From JBKCUI01 sp052161605 (lineage in GTDB: Bacteria; Planctomycetota; Planctomycetia; Pirellulales; Pirellulaceae), in the NCBI GenBank assembly GCA_052161605.1, contig CP197409.1: a stretch of 64,000 nt of DNA; one strand, written 5' to 3'. Shown here piece after piece: positions 26,492-35,410 of the stretch (the first letter of the stretch is position 1; each line of letters starts with the position of its first letter). The notes beneath the pieces are model-generated. The model made no database searches, had not been told where the DNA came from, and worked only from the letters and a program-made list of their open reading frames with translations. The translations under genes were made by a program, and so were the position numbers.

Positions 26492-26913
26492 GTGCGTTGG
26501 GCATGGTTTAGTGATTGAAGGTTAGAGTCCTTTACGGGGCCTATCGGAGACAAGCGTGATAGGAGGCAGTCGCAACAACAAGAGTCTGGAAGAGATCGCA
26601 TACTATGTAAACCATTTTGTACGTGGTTGTCTGAATTACTATGCGACGTTCTATCCTTCGGCATTAACACCCGTCTTGCGCATCCTGGAACGCAGTCTAG
26701 CGTACTCGGTGCGACGCAGTTTCAAACGACTTCGTTACCATCAACGACGAGCCGTCCACTGGCTAGGCCGTGTGGCTCACGAGGATCCGGAATTGTTCGT
26801 GCTATGGTCCCATGGGATACGTCCTGCGACTAGATAAAAAGAGCTGGATAAGCCGAGAGGTTCCCATCCGGTTCCATGAAGGCCTAAGGGTGTGATTCCC
26901 CGGGCTACTCGAC
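26492..26913 (+). mobile_element. Internally deleted group II intron (remnant 1)
   Basis: A frame beginning with GTG at 26556 and ending at 26837 encodes a maturase C-terminal (GIIM) region: RNNKSLEEIAYYVNHFVRG, LNYYATFYPSAL, HWLGRVAHEDPELFVLW. It is followed by a domain V hairpin at 26841-26874 (GAGCTGGATAAGCC to CATCCGGTTC) and the typical 3' end CTACTCGAC at 26905-26913. A possible 5' end GTGCG lies at 26492. The reverse transcriptase domains are missing, so the element cannot move by itself. Confidence 0.75.
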
Positions 26914-27347
26914 TCAGTATCTTCGTGCGAAGCGAGCCCAGACGAAGGTCGACAAAAAAGTACGGGACCTAACTCCCAGAAACCGTGGCGGCACTTTCGG
27001 GGGGTACCTGAAGAGAATTCGCATGTTTCTCAACGGCTGGTTCGGTTGCGTCCGTCTTGCGACGACAGGGACCGTTTTCAAGGACTTAGACGCCCACATT
27101 CATACGAAATACGCGGCGCATGGGCAGCGTAGCATTAGCCCGGCGTTACACAAGGCCTACCCCAATTCTTGGTTCGCTAAGCGTTTAACGCCACTGTACA
27201 ATCTTAGGCTGGAACTCCATCTACCCGAGGACTTGGTCATCAAGCAATGTCTGTTGTTAGACTGAGATCAGGTTGACGAGCCCGATGTGTGCTCCACTAG
27301 TCCGGTTCTGTGAGAGGTTTGGGGGCAATTCCCCACGACTACTCGAC
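26914..27347 (+). mobile_element. Second group II intron remnant
   Basis: Immediately after the 3' end of remnant 1, an open frame without its own start reads TQYLRAKRAQTKVDKK, VRDLTPRNRGGTF, FLNGWFGCVRLATTGTVFKD and HKAYPNSWFAKRL, a different maturase C-terminal region (GIIM). A degenerate domain V (27278-27308) and a second CTACTCGAC 3' end (27339-27347) follow. The abrupt junction suggests intron 1 was inserted inside this intron's ORF, or that two introns were fused by deletion. Confidence 0.72.
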
Positions 27348-27648
27348 GACAGAGAAGGCGAAGAATTCATTTCCTTTGCCTTTGTTGGTGAATTCCAAGC
27401 ATGCCACCTGAGGGCTTTAATCTTTACCCATTTGGCAATCGTGTTTTACCGGCATTTTTTGGGGAAAATTCAGGGTGTTAGAAATCGAGGGCGGAAATCG
27501 AGTTACCATAGGCTTTGACAGAGAAAGACATCAGCACAAGCTTCTCTATACTAACCGAGCAAAGCCGCACAAAAGCGAAATGGAGTGCAGGTCTGAAGTT
27601 TTAAACTAGACTGAAAGATTTTTAGAAGGGAAGTGAGGTACGCAGATC
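27348..27648. other. Intergenic, no feature seen
   Basis: No gene or clear structure. The last 20 bases include AGTGAGG, the presumed ribosome binding site of the HTH-HEAT gene. Confidence 0.4.
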
Positions 27649-28767
27649 TTGAATACGCCGCAATCAGGAGATGTTCCCCGAAAGCGAAACGCACTAGCTC
27701 AAGCTGTGTCTGACCAGCTCAATGCTCGTGGTTTAACGAAGTGTGACCTTATCGATAAGGCGTTTCCCCTCTCAGCCGCAATAGGATCGGTTTTACTGGA
27801 TAAAGGTTCTCTCACACCGTCTCTTGCCTTCAGATTAACACGTCTCACTGGATTATCTGCCACATTTTGGATCAATTTTAGTAATCAAGAGAAAAACGGA
27901 AAGTCGGTAAGCTCTGAGACAGTACAACAACCAGCCACACTAGACTGCCAATACCTGGCAGAAAGTCTAACAAGCGAGGCTCCTACAGCTGAGTGTATCT
28001 GCGAGGCGTTATCGGCCTTGGAATGTATGAGTGAGCAACCGGAAGAAATAACTGCGGCGCTCGCCCAGTTAACGATGCGCACCAATGATCCACTACTCTT
28101 TAAAGCGGCGTTGCAGTTAACCGTGATGGGTGGGCCGGAAATATGTCGAACATTGGCGCAGGCTCACCTATCGAACTCCAATCTCCTCATCGCGGAGAGT
28201 GCGCTCTGGACACTGTATGCGATTGAGCCCGGTCAAGCATTGTGGCACGCTTACGACTGCTACATTCAAACTGGGACACCTAGTGAATATCGGCTCATAG
28301 CAGAGGAACTCTTAGCCTTTGACGCAATGTCTATGCAGTTGGGTGGAGCAACTGCAGGTGCTGATCAGAACGATAGAGCAAAAAACGTCGAAAAAACCTG
28401 CTGCTATGTACGATCGACTATAGAGTCAAGGGCGGGCGATCCAAGTATCTTCAACGCTCCGGACTATAAACAGCTTCACCTCGTAAGGGCGTTTACCGAA
28501 TTTTTGGCTAGCAATGATACAACGAAAAGAGTTGAAGCTTTAAAGACGCTCGCACCGCGCGATGTAGCGATTGGAATATGCGCAGCCCTTCTTGGTGTAG
28601 TAGACAAGGATCCTACCATCAGAGCGAATTCTCTTGCCCTTTTGCGCATGCGAAACCAGAAACTAGTTGTCGCTCATGCAGAACGTTTACTGGATGATAA
28701 AGATGAAGATGTTAAGGCGGTTGCGGCACGCGTGCTGAAGTCCTTGGGACAGCGAGCTTCGAGTTAA
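27649..28767 (+). CDS. HigA-like HTH protein fused to HEAT-like repeats
   Basis: A 372-residue protein starting with TTG; AGTGAGG about 8 bases upstream supports it and no in-frame ATG is near. Residues about 15-80 resemble the HigA/VapI antitoxin helix-turn-helix: LTPSLAFRLTRLTGLSATFWINFSNQ compares with the family pattern of SPEMALRL followed by FWLNLQ. From about 110 to the end are helical pairs like HEAT repeats (EEITAALAQLTMRTNDPLLF, PTIRANSLALLRM, EDVKAVAARVLKSLG). No toxin gene is adjacent. It is the only rightward gene among the FGE genes and may regulate them. Confidence 0.72.
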   Translation: MNTPQSGDVPRKRNALAQAVSDQLNARGLTKCDLIDKAFPLSAAIGSVLLDKGSLTPSLAFRLTRLTGLSATFWINFSNQEKNGKSVSSETVQQPATLDCQYLAESLTSEAPTAECICEALSALECMSEQPEEITAALAQLTMRTNDPLLFKAALQLTVMGGPEICRTLAQAHLSNSNLLIAESALWTLYAIEPGQALWHAYDCYIQTGTPSEYRLIAEELLAFDAMSMQLGGATAGADQNDRAKNVEKTCCYVRSTIESRAGDPSIFNAPDYKQLHLVRAFTEFLASNDTTKRVEALKTLAPRDVAIGICAALLGVVDKDPTIRANSLALLRMRNQKLVVAHAERLLDDKDEDVKAVAARVLKSLGQRASS

Positions 28768-28870
28768 GTCGCCGAGGATCTGCAGTTTAGGGAAAGATTG
28801 TGTGGGATCCGGTTGGTGCGATACCTGAGTCGTATTGTTGTCTCATTTACTTTTGAAGTAGCTTGGCTGC

Positions 28871-29830
28871 TTATGTATATCCGGCAGCACTCCTGCACTT
28901 ACGTTGACGGATGCTATTGACTATGCTTGGAAGTGTCTGGATTATCTGACCCAACACGACCCGGAAACCGGTGGCTGAATTACTAGCACCGGAAGATTCA
29001 CCACGCCATGCGGAACGACATTCTGATTCCTTGCGGTTGTAAGCAGCAACTGGTGTCACACGAGCCTGCGAAAGTAGCTTTTCTGGTCCTATCGGGTCAC
29101 TCATTAAATCCTCAGGGTAGGTACCGTAATATTCCAAACACCACTTAGGCACATTGCCATGCATGTCATATAACCCCCAAGCATTCGGCGTCTTCTGCCC
29201 CACCAGTTGCGGTTGTCGAACTCCCTGCCAAGCGTAGGTACTCAGCAGTGCACGATCATCTCCAAAACTGTATGCTGTTGACGTTCCCGCCCGGCAAGCG
29301 TACTCCCATTCTGCTTCGGTGGGTAATCGATAGTTCCGCCCTTCTTTTTTCTCTTCGGGTAGCTGGCCTAGTCTTCTGCAAAATTCGACTGCTTGGGACC
29401 ATGAGATGTTGGTTACTGGCAATCGGCTATCCAGTTTCGGGTTCTTGATCTGTCTTTCTTCTTTTTTAATGAAGCGCTTGGTTTCCGGATCTCGGACCTC
29501 TACCAATTCGTTGCTATAGGCATCCTCCATTACCAATGCCCATTGGTGCTCCGTCACTTCGGTTGTGCCTACATAAAACGACTGAGTGAGTTCTACTTTA
29601 TGCAGGACTTCGTCTTCTTGTGACCCCGGCTCGGAAGCTGGCGAGCCCATCGAAAACCGACCGGCGGGAATCTGCACCAGTTTCATACCGATACTGTTGG
29701 TCAATGTCGGGAGCGAGGAACCTAGCAATGCTTCTTGGGCTTGGACAACACTTGCCTCAACAGCAGCCAACAAGCACACGCAATTCAATGCGTAACAGAC
29801 GCGTGGAGAAGTTTTTAACAGAAAGAGCAT
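28871..29830 (-). CDS. Truncated exported FGE protein
   Basis: A 319-residue protein with a signal peptide (to about 31) and one complete FGE domain (about 38-300), closely matching domain 1 of the other tandem genes. The second domain begins (LPSIVNSI) but jumps after a few residues to KCRSAAGYT and stops. The junction looks like an in-frame deletion from the start of domain 2 to the CRSA motif of the variable end; that is inference. Domain 1 is also diverged at its end (VTPVAAYNRKESECRSAWR). Last gene of the leftward run. Confidence 0.75.
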   Translation of the reverse strand: MLFLLKTSPRVCYALNCVCLLAAVEASVVQAQEALLGSSLPTLTNSIGMKLVQIPAGRFSMGSPASEPGSQEDEVLHKVELTQSFYVGTTEVTEHQWALVMEDAYSNELVEVRDPETKRFIKKEERQIKNPKLDSRLPVTNISWSQAVEFCRRLGQLPEEKKEGRNYRLPTEAEWEYACRAGTSTAYSFGDDRALLSTYAWQGVRQPQLVGQKTPNAWGLYDMHGNVPKWCLEYYGTYPEDLMSDPIGPEKLLSQARVTPVAAYNRKESECRSAWRGESSGASNSATGFRVVLGQIIQTLPSIVNSIRQRKCRSAAGYT

Positions 29831-29996
29831 CGTTTTTTTCTTAGTAGGGGTTTCAGGGTTTAGGGAAAATTGGCAAAAATGGATTGAAAATCAGCCAGCT
29901 CCTCGGTAGGCATCACCTCCGCCGATCGGCCTGCGGTCTCCGACAGGTCCGGTCGGCGACCCACGATCCCTTCGTGCGTGCGACCACCGGCTACCC

Positions 29997-31844
29997 TCAC
30001 TGGTCTACTCTTGGCTCTGCCGTCTGGGGGATTTCCGGTGAACTCAGGGCAACACGAAAGCCGAGGTCATGTTCGGTGTTCGAAGGTCTATTCTTAGACC
30101 GCCACGCCGAGCGCACGAACTGTGGCTTGTCACGCCAGCCGCCACCACGAACAACCCGATGATTTCCATTGGTAGGTCCGGCTGGATCTCGCAGGGAATT
30201 GTCTTCGTAAGTGGCATGCCAGTCACTACACCATTCACCGACGTTACCATGCATGTCAAATAGTCCATCTGCTGTTGGGAACTTTAAACCCACTGGCTGC
30301 GGGCTCTTAAGATAGCGCGCATTCTCGAGGTGCCAAGCAAAATCATCCAACATCATAACACTGTCCCCAAAATTGAAGGTCATCCTAAATTTATTAGCCG
30401 TATTTAATGTCCCTCGACAGGCGTATTCCCACTCTGCCTCTGTTGGTAAACGATACGAACGGCCTGCTGCACGTTCTTCCGGTAGCTCCGATAAGCGACG
30501 GCAGAACTCTACTGCGTCTTGCCAACTAACGTACGTCGCAGGGTAGTCGTCTCCCTCAGTCACGTACGTTTTACCCTTCCAAGGCTCGGTTCCCATTACT
30601 ACTTTCCACTGACCCTGGGTCACTTCCGTCGAAGCAAGTGAAAATGGTCGGCTTATGACCACATCATGCGAAGGATGCATTAAACTTTCAGTACTTGCAA
30701 AGCCCCCCGAGTCGCCGATTAGATAACGGCGAAGTCGCAAATTCTCGTCTCGTTCACGCTTCTCACTTGGCGTCAAGAACGGCTGACTTGCGAAATCATC
30801 AGATTCACTTTGCTCACTGCCCATCCTGAACCGACCGGGAGGAAACGTTACCAGACGTTGGCCAATACTGTTTAGAAAGCTAGGTAACGCCGCCGGCCCA
30901 ACTGCCGGCCCCAATACGATGCGGAAACCGATTGTCTTGTCTGCGTTACTTAGGGATTTCCCTCGCCAACCTGAGCGGCATTGGGATTCTTTACCATCAA
31001 AGGCCCCCCCGCGAATCACTCGCTCTGGTGTGCTTTTGGCTGCGAGAACCGCTCCATCAAAGGCCCCCCCGCGAATCACTCGTTCTGGTGACAACAATCG
31101 CTCCGGACCGTACGGATCAATGACCAAACCCTCAGCGTAATTGCCATAATAGTCAAAGCACCACTCCGCTACATTCCCATGCATATCGTACAGACCCCAG
31201 GGATTCGGTTTCTTTTGACCCACTGGCTGAGGTTTCCTAACGCCTTGCCAGCCATAAGTACTCAACTGAGAAGGATCATCCCCAAAACTGTAGGCCGATC
31301 CACTCCCCGCACGGCAGGCATGCTCCCACTCCGCCTCCGTCGGCAAGCGGTAATTACGCCCTTCTTTCTTCTCCTCAGGCAACTGACTCAGTCGCTCACA
31401 AAACTTCGCCGCCCAATACCAAGAAACCTCGGTGATTGGCAGTTGGCTATCCAGTTTCGGGTTGCGGATTTGAACTTCTTCTTTACGCACCAAGCGGTTT
31501 GTCTCTGGGTCGCGAACTTCACGTTCCTCGGTCCGAAATGCATCTTCCATCACCAATGCCCATTGGTGCTCCGTCACTTCGGTGATCCCCAGAAAATAAG
31601 GCTCAGTCAATTCCACCTTATGCAGCACCTCGTGTTCTTCTGAACCCGGCTCGGAAGCCGGCGAGCCCATCGAAAACCGACCCGCCGGAATCTGCACCAG
31701 TGTCATGCCAATGCTGTTGGTCAGTGTCGGGAGGGAGGATTCCGACAAGGCGTCCTGGCCCTGGGCCGGTAATGCCACACCAATAAGCGATAGCCAGCAG
31801 AGGGCAAAACATCCGCGTAAAACAAAGTTCAATGTCGACATCAT
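29997..31844 (-). CDS. Exported tandem FGE protein with in-frame duplication
   Basis: A 615-residue protein. ATG at 31844 (second ATG adjacent) follows GGAG by about 8 bases and opens a signal peptide ending PAQGQ. It has two FGE domains; the second holds an extra insert of about 50 residues (TPSEKRERDENLRLRRYL) before the HDVVISRPF motif. Near residues 280-305 the phrase PERVIRGGAFDG occurs twice because of a 60 bp duplication. The C-terminus has RGGGW and RSAW, LGFRV but not CRSA. It lies 67 bp after the caspase-FGE gene, probably one transcript. Confidence 0.85.
   Translation of the reverse strand: MMSTLNFVLRGCFALCWLSLIGVALPAQGQDALSESSLPTLTNSIGMTLVQIPAGRFSMGSPASEPGSEEHEVLHKVELTEPYFLGITEVTEHQWALVMEDAFRTEEREVRDPETNRLVRKEEVQIRNPKLDSQLPITEVSWYWAAKFCERLSQLPEEKKEGRNYRLPTEAEWEHACRAGSGSAYSFGDDPSQLSTYGWQGVRKPQPVGQKKPNPWGLYDMHGNVAEWCFDYYGNYAEGLVIDPYGPERLLSPERVIRGGAFDGAVLAAKSTPERVIRGGAFDGKESQCRSGWRGKSLSNADKTIGFRIVLGPAVGPAALPSFLNSIGQRLVTFPPGRFRMGSEQSESDDFASQPFLTPSEKRERDENLRLRRYLIGDSGGFASTESLMHPSHDVVISRPFSLASTEVTQGQWKVVMGTEPWKGKTYVTEGDDYPATYVSWQDAVEFCRRLSELPEERAAGRSYRLPTEAEWEYACRGTLNTANKFRMTFNFGDSVMMLDDFAWHLENARYLKSPQPVGLKFPTADGLFDMHGNVGEWCSDWHATYEDNSLRDPAGPTNGNHRVVRGGGWRDKPQFVRSAWRSKNRPSNTEHDLGFRVALSSPEIPQTAEPRVDQ
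30994..31090. repeat. 60 bp spaced in-frame duplication
   Basis: 37 bp at 30994-31030 recurs at 31054-31090 with one mismatch. Because the spacing is exactly 60 bp the reading frame of the FGE gene is kept and 20 residues are added. Confidence 0.9.
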
Positions 31845-31911
31845 TCTTTCGGTCTCCGATAAAATTTTGAAATTAACAGTTGGTGAGATTTTAGATCTAG
31901 CTGCCAATCGA

Positions 31912-33561
31912 TCAGCGGCCTTCGGAAAGTTCCATCACGACTCGAAAGCCGCAAAAAGCCTTGGCCTCTTTGGCGGGATAGCTTAAGCGAGCGGCCGAAC
32001 GCATCATTCGAGAATCTTCTCGAAAAGAGCCCCCCCTTACAACTCGTTCGGTCCCGCTCGATGGGCCTTTGGGGTCCTGCCCTGCCTGCCGATCCAGATC
32101 AGCGGTGTACCAGTCGCTGCACCACTCGTACACGTTGCCGTACATGTCGTGCAAGCCGAAGGGGTTCGGTTTCTTCGCTCGGACTTCTCTTGGCTTATCC
32201 GCGTTGTTTCGATTCCAAGCAAAGTCGTTTAGCAAATTCCCCTGTTGACCAAAATGATAGGTAGTCGGTTGACCGGCCCGCGCCGCATACTCCCATTCGG
32301 CCTCGGTGGGGAGCCGGTAAGTTCGACCTGCCGCTTTCTCTTCTAGCCGTTCTGTTAATATCTGGCAGAACTTGACGGCATCGTCCCACGTCACACTTTC
32401 CACGGGGTGTTGGGGCCCTCTAACTACGCTTGGATTTCGGCCCACCACCGCCTCGTACTGGCTCTGCGTCACTTCGGTGACACTCATGTAAAAAGGCGAA
32501 ATCATGACCTGCCGAAGTCTTTCGTCCTTGTAGCGTCCCTCTTCACTTTCAGGAGATCCCATCAGAAACTTTCCTCCTGGTATCGGTACCAATTGCATGT
32601 CCACACTATTACGAATCGTGGCCACTTCCGCAGCGGGTTCCATCAGTTTTGGAGCGCCACTAGAAGGTAACATTTCCACTTTCCCTTCACTGTTCGCTGG
32701 ACGCGTATTGACGATTCCTAAATCAACCAAACCGTTGACCAAGGTCTTGACATTTTGCTTCTTGTTATAAGCCTTCAGTAATTCCGAGACCCCTCGGGGA
32801 ACATCGGCGGAGAGTCCATTGGCGGTGGGCCGAGCCGATTGGGAAAAGGCGTCCAAGAATGCCCTGGTGAATGCTCCATGCTGTACGGTTTCCAATTCAT
32901 GCGCTTTCTCGTTCTCGTCGCAAGCGAAAAAGGCAGCCGAGTTGTTCGGTAGATCTGAGAGCTTGGTGCCACTACCGAAAGCTCGCGTCTCCACTCCACC
33001 CCGCGCCGCGTTAGGGTTTTCGCGACAACAATCGGCCAACAGCAGTCGACTGCGAACGTTCGCTACAGCCATCGCTGCCAACATCTCTTTCATGGGGACT
33101 AAGCTTTCTGGATCGGGCTCCAGTAACGGCCGATTGCCATCAAATTCTTTTTGACCATCCTTGTTGATTACCTGCCGCAGCTTCGTATCGTAGGGGCAAA
33201 AATAAGCATCGGCACCGTACTGGACTCCGTGGCCAAAGAACCCCAAGATCAACTGCCCCTCAGGTGTACCGGCGTTGGCAATCGCTTCCAATTCCTGCAA
33301 AATCCGATTCTTAGTTGCCTCGACACCGAGCAATAGCGTTACTTCGTAGCCGCTTCCATCGTCACGCACCAGAATGTCTCGAATGGCGATCGCATCGAGT
33401 TCGGCGTATCTCAAACTCTTAAGATAATCCGAGCGACTGTAATCGTTCACCGCAACCAACAAAGCATGTTTGGTCTGAGCACTCGCATCGCTGTGCAAGG
33501 CTGAGCAAGCCAAGAGGAAAAAGGAAAAGAATAACCTGATCCGTACTCGATAACTAAGCAT
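31912..33561 (-). CDS. Exported caspase-FGE fusion protein
   Basis: A 549-residue protein. ATG at 33561 has GGGGAGG about 10 bases upstream and opens a signal peptide ending DASAQ. Caspase domain about 30-285, with H111 in GFFGHG and C179 in LADCCR; linker rich in Pro and Ser; a single FGE domain about 318-545 with RLPTEAEWEYAARAG and FGLHDMYGNVYEWCSDW. The FGE end (RGGSFREDSRMMRSAARLS) is not like the variable-region group. It links the protease and FGE families in one chain. Lies 76 bp after the FlgT-like gene. Confidence 0.9.
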   Translation of the reverse strand: MLSYRVRIRLFFSFFLLACSALHSDASAQTKHALLVAVNDYSRSDYLKSLRYAELDAIAIRDILVRDDGSGYEVTLLLGVEATKNRILQELEAIANAGTPEGQLILGFFGHGVQYGADAYFCPYDTKLRQVINKDGQKEFDGNRPLLEPDPESLVPMKEMLAAMAVANVRSRLLLADCCRENPNAARGGVETRAFGSGTKLSDLPNNSAAFFACDENEKAHELETVQHGAFTRAFLDAFSQSARPTANGLSADVPRGVSELLKAYNKKQNVKTLVNGLVDLGIVNTRPANSEGKVEMLPSSGAPKLMEPAAEVATIRNSVDMQLVPIPGGKFLMGSPESEEGRYKDERLRQVMISPFYMSVTEVTQSQYEAVVGRNPSVVRGPQHPVESVTWDDAVKFCQILTERLEEKAAGRTYRLPTEAEWEYAARAGQPTTYHFGQQGNLLNDFAWNRNNADKPREVRAKKPNPFGLHDMYGNVYEWCSDWYTADLDRQAGQDPKGPSSGTERVVRGGSFREDSRMMRSAARLSYPAKEAKAFCGFRVVMELSEGR

Positions 33562-33637
33562 GACTTTGTTGCCTCCCCTAAAAAGTAGCGAGTGTATTGG
33601 ATTCGACTGCGGCTCATTAGCCATCGACGGCTGATAA

Positions 33638-35410
33638 CTAACGAATTAGCATTTCCGAACTCGCATCGCGATATCGATCATCACCATCATATTTGAACAG
33701 CAGCTTCGTTCCCTTGATGAGCTGACGAGCGGAGGGTTCGGTGAAGCTAATCTTACCCTCCGAATCGGTCGTAAAGGTGCCAAACCTCTGTGCAGGATTA
33801 TTACCTGACTGCAAGTAAACTTGTATTGTCTGTCCTTTCAAGGGTATTTGACCATCAGCCTCGTTGGCTAATAGCGTTGCCCATGCGTGGGTTACACCTG
33901 ATCGTTCCGTACGACGATTAGGGGCGAGCGACGTATGGGTTCGTATCAGACATTTTGCTGACGAGTTGAAATCGAAATTTTTCATGAAAGCCTCGAAGTC
34001 AGCTGGCACCTTTTCCGGCCGATTACCAACCCGTTCGAGCTCGGAGGATTCACGGCCACCGGCCGTACCTGCGAGTCTTTCCAAAAATGACGCTTCAACA
34101 TCTTGAATCCGCTGCATCTCATCAAGTGTACAGCCCAGTCTTGAAACATACTTATAGGGAATGGAAAAATGTAGGTCATCTCGATTCGGTCCTCTGTAGA
34201 TGCCTAGAAATGGACTGTACATCAAGCAGTTCTCGTTTGATCTCTCGAGTGGCACTCCCTCGCTAGCATACAAAGGAATAGTGTCCTGGGAAATTACTTT
34301 TCCATCGCTATCGATGCCGTAACCGGCGAGAGAATAGGAAGCCCCCTTAGGTCTCAATAAATCGGGTAGATTTTGTTGAAGGATCTTGCTCAGCCCGTCA
34401 GAAAAAATCCAGGACGCGATCCTCAGGTTCACTCGGCCATTCGGCTTCCAGTCAGCGCTAGTTACGATAAAAAAGATTAGCGTCTTTTTATCAACGTCTC
34501 TCAGTGGATGTTCTGGACTGTTTCGCGGTTCATTAAAAGCAACAAATCGAGGGGTCTCAATCACAACAGGCAAGAAATCGTCCATCATCGTAGGACGGCG
34601 GGGGGAGCCGTACTTTGACCCCAATTTCGCCTCGCAGTCGTATTGGAACTCTCGTCTCGTCCCTATCTTGACATGCGACATCGCTCGATCGAGCCATGCG
34701 CCGAATTGAATGACGGGAGTGGGATCATAGTTAATTTTGTGTCGAAGCCAGTATTCGTATGGCTTGGCGTGATTTCTGCCTTCAACTCGCGGAAGCTTCG
34801 CGACCTCCATTGGCTGATCGGTTACATCAGCGATATCCACTCCGAGAAAACAATCCGCGTTTGTTGGTGACTTACTTAGCCAAGTAAGCAACAATTGCGC
34901 GGCATCCGCGTCCCGCTTGATCTCGCTCATGATTTTTGCGTTCAAATTTCGCCCACTAACCGGTGCACTCTTGGCCTCTTCTGTTCGCGTCCAGATTCGC
35001 TGGTCAGTCATGCGTTGCTCCAGACGCTCACGTGCAACTTCTGCTGTAATCAAAACGCGTTTGGTTCCATCCCGTAAATTGCTTAAGCTAGTCTTATCGT
35101 ACCACGCGATATAGCCATTACTAAGAGTAGCAACCTCTTTAACAAACGATTCGTCCGCCGTCGAAATGGTGGTCTTGGTCTCGATGTAAAGCCCTACTGC
35201 CTGCTTTACTGCATTGTCAAACGCAGATTGAAGCGCTTCTTGCTCACTGTGTCCTGTACCCTCTGCTTCTGCAATCCGAATGAGATTGTTATCGGCTGAG
35301 GTAACTGCACTTCCCGATTGACTAATCGCGGGCGATACAAAAACCAATGCAATAAATACTGATACCAACAGGCTTCGAAGCCCCAGTTTAAATTCATGAA
35401 CGCATTTCAT
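33638..35410 (-). CDS. Exported FlgT/LPP20-like protein
   Basis: A 590-residue protein with signal peptide (to about 30). Residues about 45-130 match the FlgT/LPP20 N-terminal pattern: EAEGTGHSEQEALQSAFDNA, VKQAVGLYI, VATLSNGYIAWYD. The middle is unclassified; the end (about 510-590) looks like a beta-sandwich (IQVYLQSGNNPAQRFGTF, ISFTEPSARQLIKGTKLLF). The ATG overlaps the TGA of the upstream caspase gene as ATGA, so the two are translationally coupled and likely act together. Role unknown; FlgT-like domains often sit on exported proteins that bind partners. Confidence 0.82.
   Translation of the reverse strand: MKCVHEFKLGLRSLLVSVFIALVFVSPAISQSGSAVTSADNNLIRIAEAEGTGHSEQEALQSAFDNAVKQAVGLYIETKTTISTADESFVKEVATLSNGYIAWYDKTSLSNLRDGTKRVLITAEVARERLEQRMTDQRIWTRTEEAKSAPVSGRNLNAKIMSEIKRDADAAQLLLTWLSKSPTNADCFLGVDIADVTDQPMEVAKLPRVEGRNHAKPYEYWLRHKINYDPTPVIQFGAWLDRAMSHVKIGTRREFQYDCEAKLGSKYGSPRRPTMMDDFLPVVIETPRFVAFNEPRNSPEHPLRDVDKKTLIFFIVTSADWKPNGRVNLRIASWIFSDGLSKILQQNLPDLLRPKGASYSLAGYGIDSDGKVISQDTIPLYASEGVPLERSNENCLMYSPFLGIYRGPNRDDLHFSIPYKYVSRLGCTLDEMQRIQDVEASFLERLAGTAGGRESSELERVGNRPEKVPADFEAFMKNFDFNSSAKCLIRTHTSLAPNRRTERSGVTHAWATLLANEADGQIPLKGQTIQVYLQSGNNPAQRFGTFTTDSEGKISFTEPSARQLIKGTKLLFKYDGDDRYRDASSEMLIR

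Noticed and set aside
26556..27265. Reverse transcriptase-like frames as the DGR reverse transcriptase
   Set aside because: Both fragments are maturase (GIIM) C-terminal regions followed by domain V hairpins; DGR reverse transcriptases lack these. The catalytic RT part is missing.
28871..31844. C-termini of the 29997-31844 and 31912-33561 genes as further variable regions
   Set aside because: They share the general FGE end (RSA, GFR) but differ throughout, including the frame around the variable positions, so ordinary divergence explains them.
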